DNA of 64,000 nucleotides from an uncultured Alphaproteobacteria bacterium (GCA_934229625.1 CAKQDU010000001.1:62001-126000), one strand, 5' to 3'; positions 18,763-26,924 are shown, numbered from the stretch's first letter. A program made the numbers and translations. Notes: generated from the sequence alone by a model not told the origin.

Positions 18763-18837
18763 TTGACAAATATACAAAATTAACTTAGTGTAAATCCGAC
18801 TTTGTATATTTATGTCTAATTTTTTAAATATTTTAAT
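18763..18837 (+). promoter_or_regulatory. Orphan-gene control module C
   Basis: TTGACA at 18763, only 10 nt after the preceding terminator. The mini-ORF starts with ATG at 18812 (Met-Ser-Asn-Phe...) and ends in a TGA that overlaps the main ATG (ATGA at 18838-18841), a classic coupling geometry. Mini-ATG to main ATG is 26 nt. No Shine-Dalgarno sequence. Confidence 0.7.
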
Positions 18838-19293
18838 ATGATTGTACTTATAGAAGCAACACCAAGTTGTCCAATTGATTTTGAGTTGAATTCATCAGAT
18901 GAAGTAATTGTCGTTGGGGATTATAAAAATATTCTGGAATATATTTATAATGATGGGGCATCTCCGCAAAATAAGGCTGTGTATACTCCTAAAACACCTC
19001 ACTTGAAAGTGGATGATTTCTGTGGCGGCCATTTTAATGTTTCATTCCGACAAAACGGCGAAGTTGTGGTGAATGGAGCAGGGGCAGAGGTAATTAAAGA
19101 GTGCTTGAAAACAGGATGTCCTTTTAATATTGCGGATGAGCGTCTGTATTATATAGAAGAACAAATGCAAATGAAAAGAAAAATGGCTGAAGTTCAACGC
19201 AAACTCAAGGATATGGAAGACGAGCGCAATCACGCATATAGCGATTGGAAAATAGGCGAACACGAAGGAGATAATGAACCTTATTATAATTAA
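18838..19293 (+). CDS. Orphan protein, family 5 (beta-rich head, coiled-coil tail)
   Basis: A 151-residue soluble protein with no recognised domain. The first 100 residues look strand-rich (MIVLIEATPSCPIDFELN, DEVIVVGDYKN). A conserved AEVIKECLKTG segment follows, then a charged coiled coil ending in RKLKDMEDERNHAYSDW. The paralogue at 45635 shares the start (MIVxIxA, FELNxxDExxxVGDxK), AEVIKECLK and the RKLKDxEDxRNHAYxDW tail. It has its own promoter module and terminator. Function unknown. Confidence 0.8.
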   Translation: MIVLIEATPSCPIDFELNSSDEVIVVGDYKNILEYIYNDGASPQNKAVYTPKTPHLKVDDFCGGHFNVSFRQNGEVVVNGAGAEVIKECLKTGCPFNIADERLYYIEEQMQMKRKMAEVQRKLKDMEDERNHAYSDWKIGEHEGDNEPYYN

Positions 19294-19324
19294 AGAGTTA
19301 TTTCTTTCATTTTGCTAAAATTCA

Positions 19325-19366
19325 AAAAAAGAGGTCTATCTGTTAAGCGGATGAACCTCTTTTTTG
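19325..19366 (+). terminator. Hairpin terminator after the family-5 gene
   Basis: AAAAAAGAGGT pairs with ACCTCTTTTTT, with an inner ATC/GAT step, and the arm ends in a T run. Confidence 0.9.
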
Positions 19367-19376
19367 TGTAAATAAC

Positions 19377-19451
19377 TTGACAAAAAACAAAATAGGTTTA
19401 ATATAAATTTGATTTTGTATATTTATGTTTAATTTTTAAAACTATTATATT
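19377..19451 (+). promoter_or_regulatory. Orphan-gene control module D
   Basis: TTGACA at 19377 and TAATAT at 19399 (16-nt spacer). The mini-ORF ATG TTT AAT TTT TAA is at 19425-19439 and the main ATG is 27 nt downstream of the mini-ATG. It is nearly identical to module F at 20668. Confidence 0.8.
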
Positions 19452-20072
19452 ATGGCAAGTTGTGTAGCTTTAGGCATTTTGGTCGGTTTGGTACTTTGTA
19501 TGGTAATAGTTGTTTTATCGCCATTGTATGAACATATAAAAAAGTCTGAATATAACAAAAAGAAAGAACGGTTCAAAAAGTTTGAAGGGCATTTAGCTTA
19601 TTTGATTTATTCACGTATGTCTAAGTGGATACGCACCGATGTAGACGACATGCAGCGTAAATTTGATGAGACTAATTCCGGTTCACTTGTTCAGGAACAG
19701 AAAACAGAGCAGTCGAAACCAGAAATTACGCCTCAAGACCGCCAAGAGCAAAAGCCGCAGTCTCTGCTTAAAAAACAAGACGAAAAACGTCAGCAAAAAG
19801 AGCAGACCGCCGCAATAAAACGATATTGGGAATCTAGGCAGCCAGAACTCAACATCTTTAGTCAGAGTTCTGAGGATACGGCTAAAAAGGCTGCTGGTAT
19901 GAAGATTTTGGAAATATCTGAAGAAAACTTTTCTTTGGAACATCTGAAACAGCAATATCAGCATGTTTTGAAAGATTATATACAGCCTTTGCAAGAAAGT
20001 GAGGCAGATAAGGCACAAAAGAAAAAAGTGCTGGAGGCTGTCTTTCAGGAATTGTACGGTTGGGCAATTTAG
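19452..20072 (+). CDS. Membrane-anchored protein with degenerate J-like C-terminus (family 1)
   Basis: The 206-residue protein has an N-terminal membrane helix (residues 3-25), a basic stretch, a Gln/Lys/Glu-rich coiled linker (residues 75-125), and a conserved C-terminal domain of about 60 residues. That domain (AGMKILEISEENFSLEHLKQ, then QYQHVLKDYIQPLQ) has the helix order of a J-domain (xxILgl...fs..eLkk.Yr.l...y). Where a J-domain has HPD it has YIQPL, so it should not activate DnaK in the usual way. It is almost identical to the copy at 20743 and related to 46462 and the broken 16418 gene. Function unknown; the J-like fold is inference from sequence pattern. Confidence 0.82.
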   Translation: MASCVALGILVGLVLCMVIVVLSPLYEHIKKSEYNKKKERFKKFEGHLAYLIYSRMSKWIRTDVDDMQRKFDETNSGSLVQEQKTEQSKPEITPQDRQEQKPQSLLKKQDEKRQQKEQTAAIKRYWESRQPELNIFSQSSEDTAKKAAGMKILEISEENFSLEHLKQQYQHVLKDYIQPLQESEADKAQKKKVLEAVFQELYGWAI

Positions 20073-20123
20073 TTTTTGATGATACATCCGTATTGTTAAA
20101 AATTGAAAATGTTAATTCACTAA

Positions 20124-20147
20124 ATGTTGTATTAAAATTTATTGACT
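20124..20147 (+). promoter_or_regulatory. Mini-ORF leader before second gene of the unit
   Basis: ATG TTG TAT TAA (20124-20135) lies 24 nt before the main ATG at 20148. No promoter of the TTGACA type precedes it, so the leader element is kept even where the gene seems to be read from the upstream promoter. The same arrangement is at 21415. Confidence 0.6.
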
Positions 20148-20579
20148 ATGAACATTGTAATTATTACTGTATCTGCACTGGCAACAATAGCTGTTTTTTT
20201 TGAGTTTGTCAAATTGTCCGATTGGTGTCTTTTCGGTAAAACTGAATCTGCAAATTATGCAAGAGATATTTATATTTTGATTGAAAATGAAAGGCATGGT
20301 TATCTTTATAAAAAAGGTGACTGTCCGCATGATTTAAGCTGCAAATATCATAATCTTATGGAGCATTTCAAAAATCATGAGTATTATAACATAAAGGCAG
20401 AAAAACTCTTGCAGTTGGATAGTAACTTTACGGTAGATGAGCTGAACAAGCAGTGCAACGAACTTGGAAAGCAATATATTCCATCTCCGGACTATACTGA
20501 TGAAAAAAATCTGGAGCTGTTGGATAAACTGTGGGAGTTATACAAAGCACGAAAGCATCTTATGAACAGAGGCTTCTGA
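20148..20579 (+). CDS. Small membrane-anchored protein, J-like C-terminus (family 2)
   Basis: A 143-residue protein with one N-terminal membrane helix (MNIVIITVSALATIAVFF) and a cytosolic domain. The end (AEKLLQLDSNFTVDELNKQC, then NELGKQYIPSPDYTDEKN) has a J-domain-like order, with IPSPD in place of HPD. The ATG at 20148 is preferred to a TTG six bases earlier. It is the second gene of a two-gene unit with 19452, and the whole unit is duplicated at 20743-21858. Function unknown. Confidence 0.8.
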   Translation: MNIVIITVSALATIAVFFEFVKLSDWCLFGKTESANYARDIYILIENERHGYLYKKGDCPHDLSCKYHNLMEHFKNHEYYNIKAEKLLQLDSNFTVDELNKQCNELGKQYIPSPDYTDEKNLELLDKLWELYKARKHLMNRGF

Positions 20580-20618
20580 TATTAAGAAACATACTGTTCT
20601 TATGACTCTGTAATCAAT

Positions 20619-20657
20619 AAAAACTACGGAAGTGGCTAAGCTTCTGTAGTTTTTTTG
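20619..20657 (+). terminator. Hairpin terminator after the first two-gene unit
   Basis: AAAAACTACGGAAG pairs with CTTCTGTAGTTTTT and is followed by T residues; a sequence relative of the hairpin at 17071. Confidence 0.9.
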
Positions 20658-20667
20658 TGTAAATAAC

Positions 20668-20742
20668 TTGACAAAAAATAAAATAGCTTTAATATAAATC
20701 TGATTTTATATATTTATGTTTAATTTTTAAAACTATTATATT
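20668..20742 (+). promoter_or_regulatory. Orphan-gene control module F
   Basis: TTGACA at 20668 with a TAATAT -10. Mini-ORF ATG TTT AAT TTT TAA at 20716-20730. The main ATG is 27 nt after the mini-ATG. Almost the same sequence as module D. Confidence 0.8.
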
Positions 20743-21363
20743 ATGGCAGATTCAACTTATTACGCATTAGTAGGAATTTCTTTTGGTTTTGTACTTTTTA
20801 TAGTGGCTGTTATTTTGTCTGAAATGTATGAAAATCAAAAAAAGAAATACGAAAAAAAGAAGTTTGAAAAGTTTGATGGGCATTTGGGGTATTTGATATA
20901 TTCCAACATGTCTAGATGGATACGTACTGACATAGATAATATGCAGCGTAAAATTGATGAAACTAATTCCGGTTCACCTGTTCAGGAGCAGAAAACAGAG
21001 CAGTCGAAACCAGAAATTACGCCTCAAGACCGCCAAGAGCAAATACAGCCATCCGCGCTCAAAAAACAAGACGACAAGCGTCAGCAAAAAGAGCAGATGG
21101 CAGCAATAAAGCAATATTGGAAGTCTGTGCAGCCAGAACTCAAAAGCTTTAGCCATAGTTCTGATGACGCGGTTAAAAAAACTGCAGGTATGAAAATTTT
21201 GGAAATATCTGAAGAAAACTTTTCTTTGGACTATCTGAAACAGCAATACCGCCATGTTTTAACCGATTATGTGCAGCCTTTGCAAGAAAGTGAGACAGAT
21301 AAGGCAAAAAAAGAAAAAGTGCTGGAGGCTGTCTTTCAGGAATTGTACGGTTGGGCAATTTAG
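20743..21363 (+). CDS. Membrane-anchored protein with degenerate J-like C-terminus (family 1), duplicate
   Basis: A 206-residue near-copy of the 19452 product. The central linker from about residue 70 (NSGS.VQEQKTEQSKPEITPQ) is almost unchanged. The N-terminal membrane helix and the first basic region have diverged most (MADSTYYALVGISFGFVLFI versus MASCVALGILVGLVLCMVIV). The C-terminal J-like segment differs at a handful of positions. The pattern suggests a recent tandem duplication followed by change in the membrane part. Function unknown. Confidence 0.82.
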   Translation: MADSTYYALVGISFGFVLFIVAVILSEMYENQKKKYEKKKFEKFDGHLGYLIYSNMSRWIRTDIDNMQRKIDETNSGSPVQEQKTEQSKPEITPQDRQEQIQPSALKKQDDKRQQKEQMAAIKQYWKSVQPELKSFSHSSDDAVKKTAGMKILEISEENFSLDYLKQQYRHVLTDYVQPLQESETDKAKKEKVLEAVFQELYGWAI

Positions 21364-21414
21364 TTTTTGATGATACAGCCGTATTGTTAAAAATTGAAAA
21401 TGTTAATTCACTAA

Positions 21415-21438
21415 ATGTTGTATTAAATTTTATTGACT
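21415..21438 (+). promoter_or_regulatory. Mini-ORF leader in the duplicated unit
   Basis: ATG TTG TAT TAA at 21415-21426, 24 nt before the main ATG at 21439. Same sequence and spacing as at 20124. Confidence 0.6.
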
Positions 21439-21858
21439 ATGAATATTGTAATTTTTATTGTATCTGCACTGGCAACATTAGCCTTGTGTATAGTTATTGT
21501 CAAATGTTTCGGCATAAGTCTTTTTGTTAAGTCAAGAGCTGAAGATTATATAAGTAATGTTTATACTATGATTGAAAATGAGAAGAATGGTTATCTTTAT
21601 AAAAAAAGTGACTGTCCGCAGGATATAAAAAGTCAATATAAACATCTTATTGGGCATTGTAAATTTGAATATCTTTACGAAGATGCAAAAAAACTCTTGC
21701 ATATTGGCAGTAGTTATTCGTTAGACGAACTGAACAAAAAGTGTAACAAACTCGGCAAACAGTATATGCCATCGCCGGACTATACAGACAGTAAAAATAT
21801 AGAGCTGCTGGATGAGCTGTGGAAATTATTTCAAGCCAAATATATATTATGGTCTTAG
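21439..21858 (+). CDS. Small membrane-anchored protein, J-like C-terminus (family 2), duplicate
   Basis: A 139-residue paralogue of the 20148 product: one N-terminal membrane helix, the shared motif NGYLYKKSDCPQDIKSQYKH, and the end LDELNKKCNKLGKQYMPSPDY. It is more diverged from its partner than the adjacent family-1 pair is. The ATG at 21439 is chosen over an in-frame TTG. Second gene of the duplicated two-gene unit. Function unknown. Confidence 0.8.
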   Translation: MNIVIFIVSALATLALCIVIVKCFGISLFVKSRAEDYISNVYTMIENEKNGYLYKKSDCPQDIKSQYKHLIGHCKFEYLYEDAKKLLHIGSSYSLDELNKKCNKLGKQYMPSPDYTDSKNIELLDELWKLFQAKYILWS

Positions 21859-21903
21859 TAGTATACTGTTCATATAATGTTGTAATCATATAATGTTGTA
21901 AAC

Positions 21904-21945
21904 AAAAAAACTGCGGAAGTGACTATGCTTCTGTGGTTTTTTTTA
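21904..21945 (+). terminator. Hairpin terminator after the second two-gene unit
   Basis: AACTGCGGAAG pairs with CTTCTGTGGTT (with G-U pairs) and ends in eight T. Confidence 0.88.
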
Positions 21946-21955
21946 TGTAAATAAC

Positions 21956-22027
21956 TTGACAAAAAACAAAATATCGCTAAACTAAACGCATAATTTTATT
22001 TTTATGTATTCTTAATTTTTTTACAAG
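21956..22027 (+). promoter_or_regulatory. Orphan-gene control module G
   Basis: TTGACA at 21956 and TAAACT at 21978. Mini-ORF ATG TAT TCT TAA at 22004-22015, 24 nt before the main ATG. Confidence 0.75.
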
Positions 22028-22375
22028 ATGTATAATTGTTATTTTAGATTGTTGGTCACAATTTTATTTTGTGTTTCAATTGTTTTATTGCCATTCAGTT
22101 CGAAAAGTGACATGCTCACAATGTTCTTTATCTTTTTGTTATTAGCATTTATGAGAATGCTGATGTCTTTTTATCTTCTTTTGAAGTGTAAATTGGAAGA
22201 AGAAAAGATATGGCAAAAAGCTTATAGTCCAGCTGAAATTGAAGCTGAATTGAATAGTAAAAAAGGACTTGGTTTGATTTTATGCTGTGGCGTTCTGGTG
22301 CTGATTTTGGCTTTGATAGTTAATTGGAATGAAATTTTCAGAAATTTTTATGATTATGTGAGGTCTTTTTTTTAA
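22028..22375 (+). CDS. Small polytopic membrane protein, unrecognised
   Basis: A 115-residue protein with three predicted membrane helices (residues about 7-22, 30-55 and 86-106) separated by a short charged loop (KLEEEKIWQKAYSPAEIEAE). It does not resemble a family I know and has no close paralogue in this window. It is expressed from its own control module, and a perfect 8-bp hairpin terminator follows. It could be a holin-like or immunity-type membrane peptide, but nothing in the sequence decides this. Confidence 0.72.
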   Translation: MYNCYFRLLVTILFCVSIVLLPFSSKSDMLTMFFIFLLLAFMRMLMSFYLLLKCKLEEEKIWQKAYSPAEIEAELNSKKGLGLILCCGVLVLILALIVNWNEIFRNFYDYVRSFF

Positions 22376-22419
22376 TTGAAACTCAAATCATTTAATTTGA
22401 AATTTATTGTCTATAAAGA

Positions 22420-22453
22420 ACATTGGCGTTTTTATGTCGCCAATGTTTTTTTT
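22420..22453 (+). terminator. Hairpin terminator after the 22028 gene
   Basis: CATTGGCG pairs with CGCCAATG around a 9-nt loop and is followed by eight T. Confidence 0.92.
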
Positions 22454-22482
22454 GATTACTGTTTTTGCGGTTGTTTCAGTTA

Positions 22483-22734
22483 GTGAGCTGGAAAATTTTT
22501 GCCGCATTTTTGATTGTAATGTTTTGGGTTTTAATCAATGCCTTTTTACAGTTAGGTCTTAGCTATGTGTGGTATAACAAACGCATAGAGCAAATGGCTG
22601 CCGGAAGTACAGTAAAATGCCGCAATGAATCCGACTTGGAAGATGAACTAGGTTCATCCGCCGCTTTGTTGAGCTATACAGTTACAACGCTTATAGGCAG
22701 GGCAGTGCTTGTATACATTTTCTTTTGTATGTAG
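22483..22734 (+). CDS. Possible small two-helix membrane protein
   Basis: An 83-residue frame with two hydrophobic helices (residues 4-29 and about 59-82) around a charged loop (NKRIEQMAAGSTVKCRNESD). It starts with GTG at 22483; a TTG at 22465 is an alternative, and there is no ATG. It begins only about 30 nt after the terminator of the previous gene and shows no clear promoter, mini-ORF or Shine-Dalgarno sequence, so its expression is doubtful. A good terminator follows it, which supports a real gene. Function unknown. Confidence 0.5.
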   Translation: MSWKIFAAFLIVMFWVLINAFLQLGLSYVWYNKRIEQMAAGSTVKCRNESDLEDELGSSAALLSYTVTTLIGRAVLVYIFFCM

Positions 22735-22742
22735 ACTGATAA

Positions 22743-22778
22743 AAAAACTGTAAAATCATTAAGACTTCACAGTTTTTT
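22743..22778 (+). terminator. Hairpin terminator
   Basis: AAAAAACTGTAAA... pairs imperfectly with ...CTTCACAGTTTTTT. Related to the hairpins at 46337 and 47629. Confidence 0.8.
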
Positions 22779-22805
22779 GTGTAACAAAGCTTTTTTTTGA
22801 TTAAG

Positions 22806-23273
22806 TTAATCTATATTACCAAGCAGGCGGTTTTTAACCATATCACCAACTTTTATATTGTTAGCTTTAACCTGACCAGCGTTTAGTTCCAGCACAGCGC
22901 GTGGGCGTTTCGGAGGATAAATTCCGGTTGTAGAAAACGGTTCGGCGTTTTCGTAGATATAGAAAATTTCTCCGTTTTCATCCAAAAACAACATATCCAG
23001 AGAAATAATTGTATCTTTCATCCACATGGCAACTTGCATATCCTGCGGAACAATTGTCACATCTAAAATCATTCCTGCGTTTTCGGACATAGAGCTGCGT
23101 CCCATTAAACCATGATACAAAGTCTCTTTTGTGTCAGCCACCTCAACATCATATTCATATTGTTTTTCGCCGGATTGAATAATCAATTTTTCTGTGGTGT
23201 TGTCCTTTTTTTCTGAGCAGGCAGAAAACAAAACTAAAGCCGAAAAAGCCATAACTTTTAATAACTTAAACAT
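22806..23273 (-). CDS. DUF192 family lipoprotein
   Basis: A 155-residue protein with a lipoprotein signal (SALVLFSAC, lipidated Cys near residue 19). The DUF192/COG1430 core is clear: ETLYHGLMGRSSMSENAGMI, MWMKDTIISLDMLFLDENG, and RAVLELNAGQ. The family is usually secreted or periplasmic and of unknown biochemical role. CTAAGGAG lies 6-8 nt before the ATG. It is transcribed convergently to the orphan cluster, ending 28 nt beyond the last terminator. Confidence 0.92.
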   Translation of the reverse strand: MFKLLKVMAFSALVLFSACSEKKDNTTEKLIIQSGEKQYEYDVEVADTKETLYHGLMGRSSMSENAGMILDVTIVPQDMQVAMWMKDTIISLDMLFLDENGEIFYIYENAEPFSTTGIYPPKRPRAVLELNAGQVKANNIKVGDMVKNRLLGNID

Positions 23274-23424
23274 AATCGCTCCTTAGTCAGTATTAAACAT
23301 TACTATACAGTATAAAGAAATTTTTTGCTAAATTCAATGATAAAATTTGTTATAAAATAAATTTTTAAGCTTGCCAGAAAAGCTGATTTTTATTAAAATG
23401 CCCTAAATTAACAGAGGTGGAGAT

Positions 23425-23925
23425 ATGAATATGAAAACTCTTGGAACGCTGTTTTTATCAATTTTGGTGTTATCCGGTTGCGCAGATTTGCTTAACGGAC
23501 GTTTTTGCGCTTATTCTCAGACAAAAATCAGTCCGATAGTGCATACCAGAAAAATGCCGAAAATCAACCGGCTTGCCGCTGTCATTTATTTTGCCGATGG
23601 CAGTTCGAAATTAACATCTGACGAAAAGAAAATTATAGCGGAAATTGCGCAAAAGGCTAAAAAACTGAATGCTGATTTAAAAGTTATAGGTCATGCATCA
23701 TCTCATACCAGACCAACTACATTGGTTGAGCATACCATGATAAATTTAGGAATTTCAGGCCGCCGCGCCGAAGCTGTGGTAAGAAGTCTGGCGCAATCCG
23801 GTGTACCTCTGCATAAAATGCGTTATGAGGCATTGTCCGACAGCAGACCGGCTGTGCCGGAAATAAACGCTAAAGCTGCGGCAATGAATCGTCGTGTCGA
23901 AATTTTTTACATTTATCAGGAATAA
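23425..23925 (+). CDS. OmpA-like peptidoglycan-binding lipoprotein
   Basis: A 166-residue protein with a lipobox (LSGC, Cys near residue 19) and a C-terminal OmpA/MotB domain (VIYFADGSSKLTSDEKKIIA, VIGHASSHTRPT, NLGISGRRAEAVVRSLAQSG, MNRRVEIFYIY). It would tether the outer membrane to peptidoglycan; this is family knowledge. GAGGTGGAGAT precedes the start. The insert between the GHAS motif and the SGRRAE motif is a little longer than in Pal. It sits 9 nt before recJ and is probably co-transcribed with it. Confidence 0.9.
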   Translation: MNMKTLGTLFLSILVLSGCADLLNGRFCAYSQTKISPIVHTRKMPKINRLAAVIYFADGSSKLTSDEKKIIAEIAQKAKKLNADLKVIGHASSHTRPTTLVEHTMINLGISGRRAEAVVRSLAQSGVPLHKMRYEALSDSRPAVPEINAKAAAMNRRVEIFYIYQE

Positions 23926-23934
23926 AAATTTTAA

Positions 23935-25695
23935 ATGGATAATCAAAAAATATCTTTAGGAGGCAATATTTGGAAATTAGCGGCGGCTGATGACGGTTTG
24001 GTCGAAAGAATGTCGTTGTCATATAATCTGCCTGCTGTTTTGGCTCGTTTGCTTTGTGTGCGTAAAATATCATTTGATGAAGTGAATGATTTCATCAACC
24101 CTAAACTACAAAATCTGATGCCGGACCCCTATGTTCTGAAAGATATGCAAAAGGCAGTCGAGCGCGTGGCTCTCGCTGTTGAAAATAATGAAAAAATTGC
24201 GATTATCGGCGATTATGATGTTGACGGCGCCACTTCTACTTCTGAGTTGGTTCGCTTTTTTAGAGCCGTCGGAATAAATCCTCAAGTTCATATTCCGAGC
24301 CGCGAAGAAGGATATGGTCCGAGCGATTTGGCTTTCGGCGAGTTTGAACGGGAAGGCGCGAAACTCGTTATCACAATAGATTGCGGAACAACGGCGTTTG
24401 ATGTATTGAATCGGGCGGCGCAGAAAGGCTTTGAAATTATAGTTATAGACCATCATGAAGCAGAGGCAAAATTACCAGATGTTTATGCGGTCATAAATCC
24501 AAAACGTTTGGATGAAGATAATCAATATCCATATTTGTCATATATGTCAGCTGTCGGTGTCGGTTTTATGTTTTTGGTGGCCTTAAACAGAAAATTGCGC
24601 GATAGCGGATTTTATAAAAATTCTCCGTCTCCTGAACTGAAAAATCTGTTGGATTTGGTGGCGTTGGGAACCGTGTGCGATGTTGTGCCTCTGTTGGGAT
24701 TAAATCGAGCCTATGTTCGACAGGGCTTAAAAATTATGGCTCAGCAAAATAATTTGGGGTTAAAAAGCCTTCTCAAATCTGTTCAGACAGATAGCATGCC
24801 GACAGCATATCACTTAGGTTTTGTCTTGGGACCGCGTATAAACGCATGTGGCAGAGTAGGCGATGCGTCTTTGGGTAGCCGTTTGCTTTGCACCGAAAAT
24901 GAGGCAGAGGCGCAAATGCTGGCCGAAAAATTCAATACGCTTAACGCCGAGCGAAAAGATATTGAAAACTATGTGCTATTGAAGGCTATAGAACAAATCG
25001 AAGGACAGGTGCAGGAATATCCCATAGCTTTTGCCTATGGCGATGATTGGCATCAGGGGGTGATTGGCATAGTCGCCGGAAAGCTTAAAGAACGCTATAA
25101 TGTGCCGTCATTTGTGATGTCAGTTGAACCAGATGAAGTTAAAGGTTCTGCGCGTTCTATAGAGGGAATTGATTTAGGAGCCTTGATTATTGCCGCCAAA
25201 GAAAAAGGTGTGATAACCGGCGGCGGCGGTCATATTATGGCGGCAGGTTTTTCTTTGACAAAAGAACAAATACCGGCATTTAAAAAATTTGTTGGCGAAT
25301 ATGTTGAAGAACATTTGGGAAAAGAAAAAATTGCTCCGGTCTTAAATGTTGATTTAGCAATCGCTTTAAGCGGTGTCACAGAGAACTTTGCCGACAGTTT
25401 GTCAATGCTTGAGCCTTATGGGGCAGGCAATCCCGAACCTCTGATAATGATAAAAAATGTAAACATAAATCGGCCTAAACCCGTAGGCAGCGGACATATA
25501 AGCTGCTTTTTAGGCTCTCCGTACGGCGGAAGTTTGAAGGCCATAGCCTTTAGAGTTGCGGATAATGACATAGGTAATGCGATGCTGAATAACAATGCCG
25601 AGATGTTTGATGTGGTCGGACAAATAAAAACTGATATATGGCAGGGACGAAAAAAAATTCAGATGATTATCAATGATATTAGAAGAGTGGAATAA
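23935..25695 (+). CDS. recJ: Single-stranded-DNA-specific exonuclease RecJ
   Basis: RecJ degrades 5' single-strand ends in RecF-pathway recombination and mismatch repair. The 586 residues carry the DHH phosphoesterase motifs (IGDYDVDGATS near 95, VITIDCGTT near 145, IDHHEAEA near 172), the C-terminal DHHA1 motif GGGGHIMAAGFSL, and an OB-like end. The stop overlaps the next start as TAATG. It begins a run recJ, DUF502, pagP. Confidence 0.97.
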   Translation: MDNQKISLGGNIWKLAAADDGLVERMSLSYNLPAVLARLLCVRKISFDEVNDFINPKLQNLMPDPYVLKDMQKAVERVALAVENNEKIAIIGDYDVDGATSTSELVRFFRAVGINPQVHIPSREEGYGPSDLAFGEFEREGAKLVITIDCGTTAFDVLNRAAQKGFEIIVIDHHEAEAKLPDVYAVINPKRLDEDNQYPYLSYMSAVGVGFMFLVALNRKLRDSGFYKNSPSPELKNLLDLVALGTVCDVVPLLGLNRAYVRQGLKIMAQQNNLGLKSLLKSVQTDSMPTAYHLGFVLGPRINACGRVGDASLGSRLLCTENEAEAQMLAEKFNTLNAERKDIENYVLLKAIEQIEGQVQEYPIAFAYGDDWHQGVIGIVAGKLKERYNVPSFVMSVEPDEVKGSARSIEGIDLGALIIAAKEKGVITGGGGHIMAAGFSLTKEQIPAFKKFVGEYVEEHLGKEKIAPVLNVDLAIALSGVTENFADSLSMLEPYGAGNPEPLIMIKNVNINRPKPVGSGHISCFLGSPYGGSLKAIAFRVADNDIGNAMLNNNAEMFDVVGQIKTDIWQGRKKIQMIINDIRRVE

Positions 25696-26360
25696 TGAAA
25701 GAAAAAAAAATAGAAGAAGCATCAAAAAAAGTCGGCAGTAAAATTAAAAGTTATTTTTTTACCGGCATTGTCGTAACAGCTCCGGTTGCCATTACTGTTT
25801 ATATGTCTTATCATCTGCTGATATGGATAAACAATGTCACAAGCCGCTTGGTTCCCCAGCAATGGTCAATCGGCGATTTTGTGCCGTACGCGGTTCCGGG
25901 TGCGGGTTTAATTTTACTGATTTTTTCTATGATTGTTATCGGTATGCTTACAACCGGTTATGTCGGTAAGTTTTTTGTGCGTCTATGGGAAGCTTTGGTG
26001 CAGAAAATGCCTATAGTATCCAGTATTTATTCACTTATGAAACAAATTTTTGAAACATTTTTATCTCAAAAAACACGCTCGTTCAGTAAAGTTGTTTTGG
26101 TAGAATATCCGCGCAGAGGGCTATGGACAATTGCCTTTGTCAGTAAAGATGAAACCGGCGGAGAAGTCGATGAAAAGATAAAAAGTAAAACACTCAGCAT
26201 TTTTGTACCGACAACACCGAACCCTACTTCCGGATTTTTGATTTTTGTCCCTGAAAATGATGTGATTAAGTTGGATATGAGTGTTGAAGACGGCATAAAA
26301 TATGTGATATCTTGCGGTATTGTCACACCAACAGAACTAAAGAATAAGGTGAAAAAATAA
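25695..26360 (+). CDS. DUF502 family membrane protein
   Basis: A 221-residue inner-membrane protein with two membrane segments (residues about 20-42 and 70-92), then a cytosolic or periplasmic domain with the family motifs VPGAGLILL, MPIVSSIYSLMKQ, VVLVEYPRRGLWTIAFVS and VPTTPNPTSGFLIFVP. The family's role is unsettled. It overlaps recJ upstream and pagP downstream by single bases (TAATG at both ends), so translation is coupled. Confidence 0.93.
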   Translation: MKEKKIEEASKKVGSKIKSYFFTGIVVTAPVAITVYMSYHLLIWINNVTSRLVPQQWSIGDFVPYAVPGAGLILLIFSMIVIGMLTTGYVGKFFVRLWEALVQKMPIVSSIYSLMKQIFETFLSQKTRSFSKVVLVEYPRRGLWTIAFVSKDETGGEVDEKIKSKTLSIFVPTTPNPTSGFLIFVPENDVIKLDMSVEDGIKYVISCGIVTPTELKNKVKK

Positions 26361-26902
26361 TGAAAAAAATATTACTGTCAGCGTTGCTGTTTTTGAGCGT
26401 AAGACCGGCAGAAGCCGGAATGTTGACCGATTGGAAAGATTTTTTGGTCGAGGATATCAACACAATCAGATGTATTCATAACTATGATATTTATCTGCCT
26501 TTTTATGCTTGGCATAACCGTTTGACTTATGATAAAAGCCATATAGATAAATATAATGAAAACGCATGGGGTTTTGGTTTGGGAATTTCTCGTACAAACA
26601 ATGAGCAAACCTGGTCCGGACTATATGCTATGGGTTTTAAGGATTCTAACTCGTATTTGGAAACATACTTTGGTTATGCTCGCCAATGGAACTGGACCGC
26701 GGGCGATGAAAATCAATGGCGAGCCGGCATCGGCTACACATTGGGACTGACACAGCGTCACGAATATGCCTATATTCCTGTGCCTTTACCTCTGCCATTG
26801 TTTGGTGTCGGCTATCGCAATATTAATGTGCAGGCGGCTTATGTGCCTGGGATTAAAAATGACGGCAACGTATTATTCGTTTTCTCGCGTTTTAGTTTTT
26901 AG
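26360..26902 (+). CDS. pagP: Lipid A palmitoyltransferase PagP
   Basis: PagP is an outer-membrane beta-barrel enzyme that moves a palmitoyl chain from a phospholipid to lipid A, hardening the membrane against antimicrobial peptides. A cleavable signal peptide (residues 1-19, ending AEA) is followed by the PagP signature DIYLPFYAWHNRLTYD, KYNENAWGFGLG and LYAMGFKDSNSY. His52, Asp95 and Ser96 match the known catalytic His33, Asp76 and Ser77 with the same spacing. The chain ends in Phe, as outer-membrane barrels do. Coupled to the DUF502 gene and followed 22 nt later by kdsA, another LPS gene. Confidence 0.95.
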   Translation: MKKILLSALLFLSVRPAEAGMLTDWKDFLVEDINTIRCIHNYDIYLPFYAWHNRLTYDKSHIDKYNENAWGFGLGISRTNNEQTWSGLYAMGFKDSNSYLETYFGYARQWNWTAGDENQWRAGIGYTLGLTQRHEYAYIPVPLPLPLFGVGYRNINVQAAYVPGIKNDGNVLFVFSRFSF

Positions 26903-26924
26903 TTGATTTTAAGGAGCAAAAAAT

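Noticed and set aside
16418..22734. Integron cassette array
   Set aside because: No integrase gene, no attC-like imperfect palindromes, and each gene has its own promoter, unlike typical integron cassettes.
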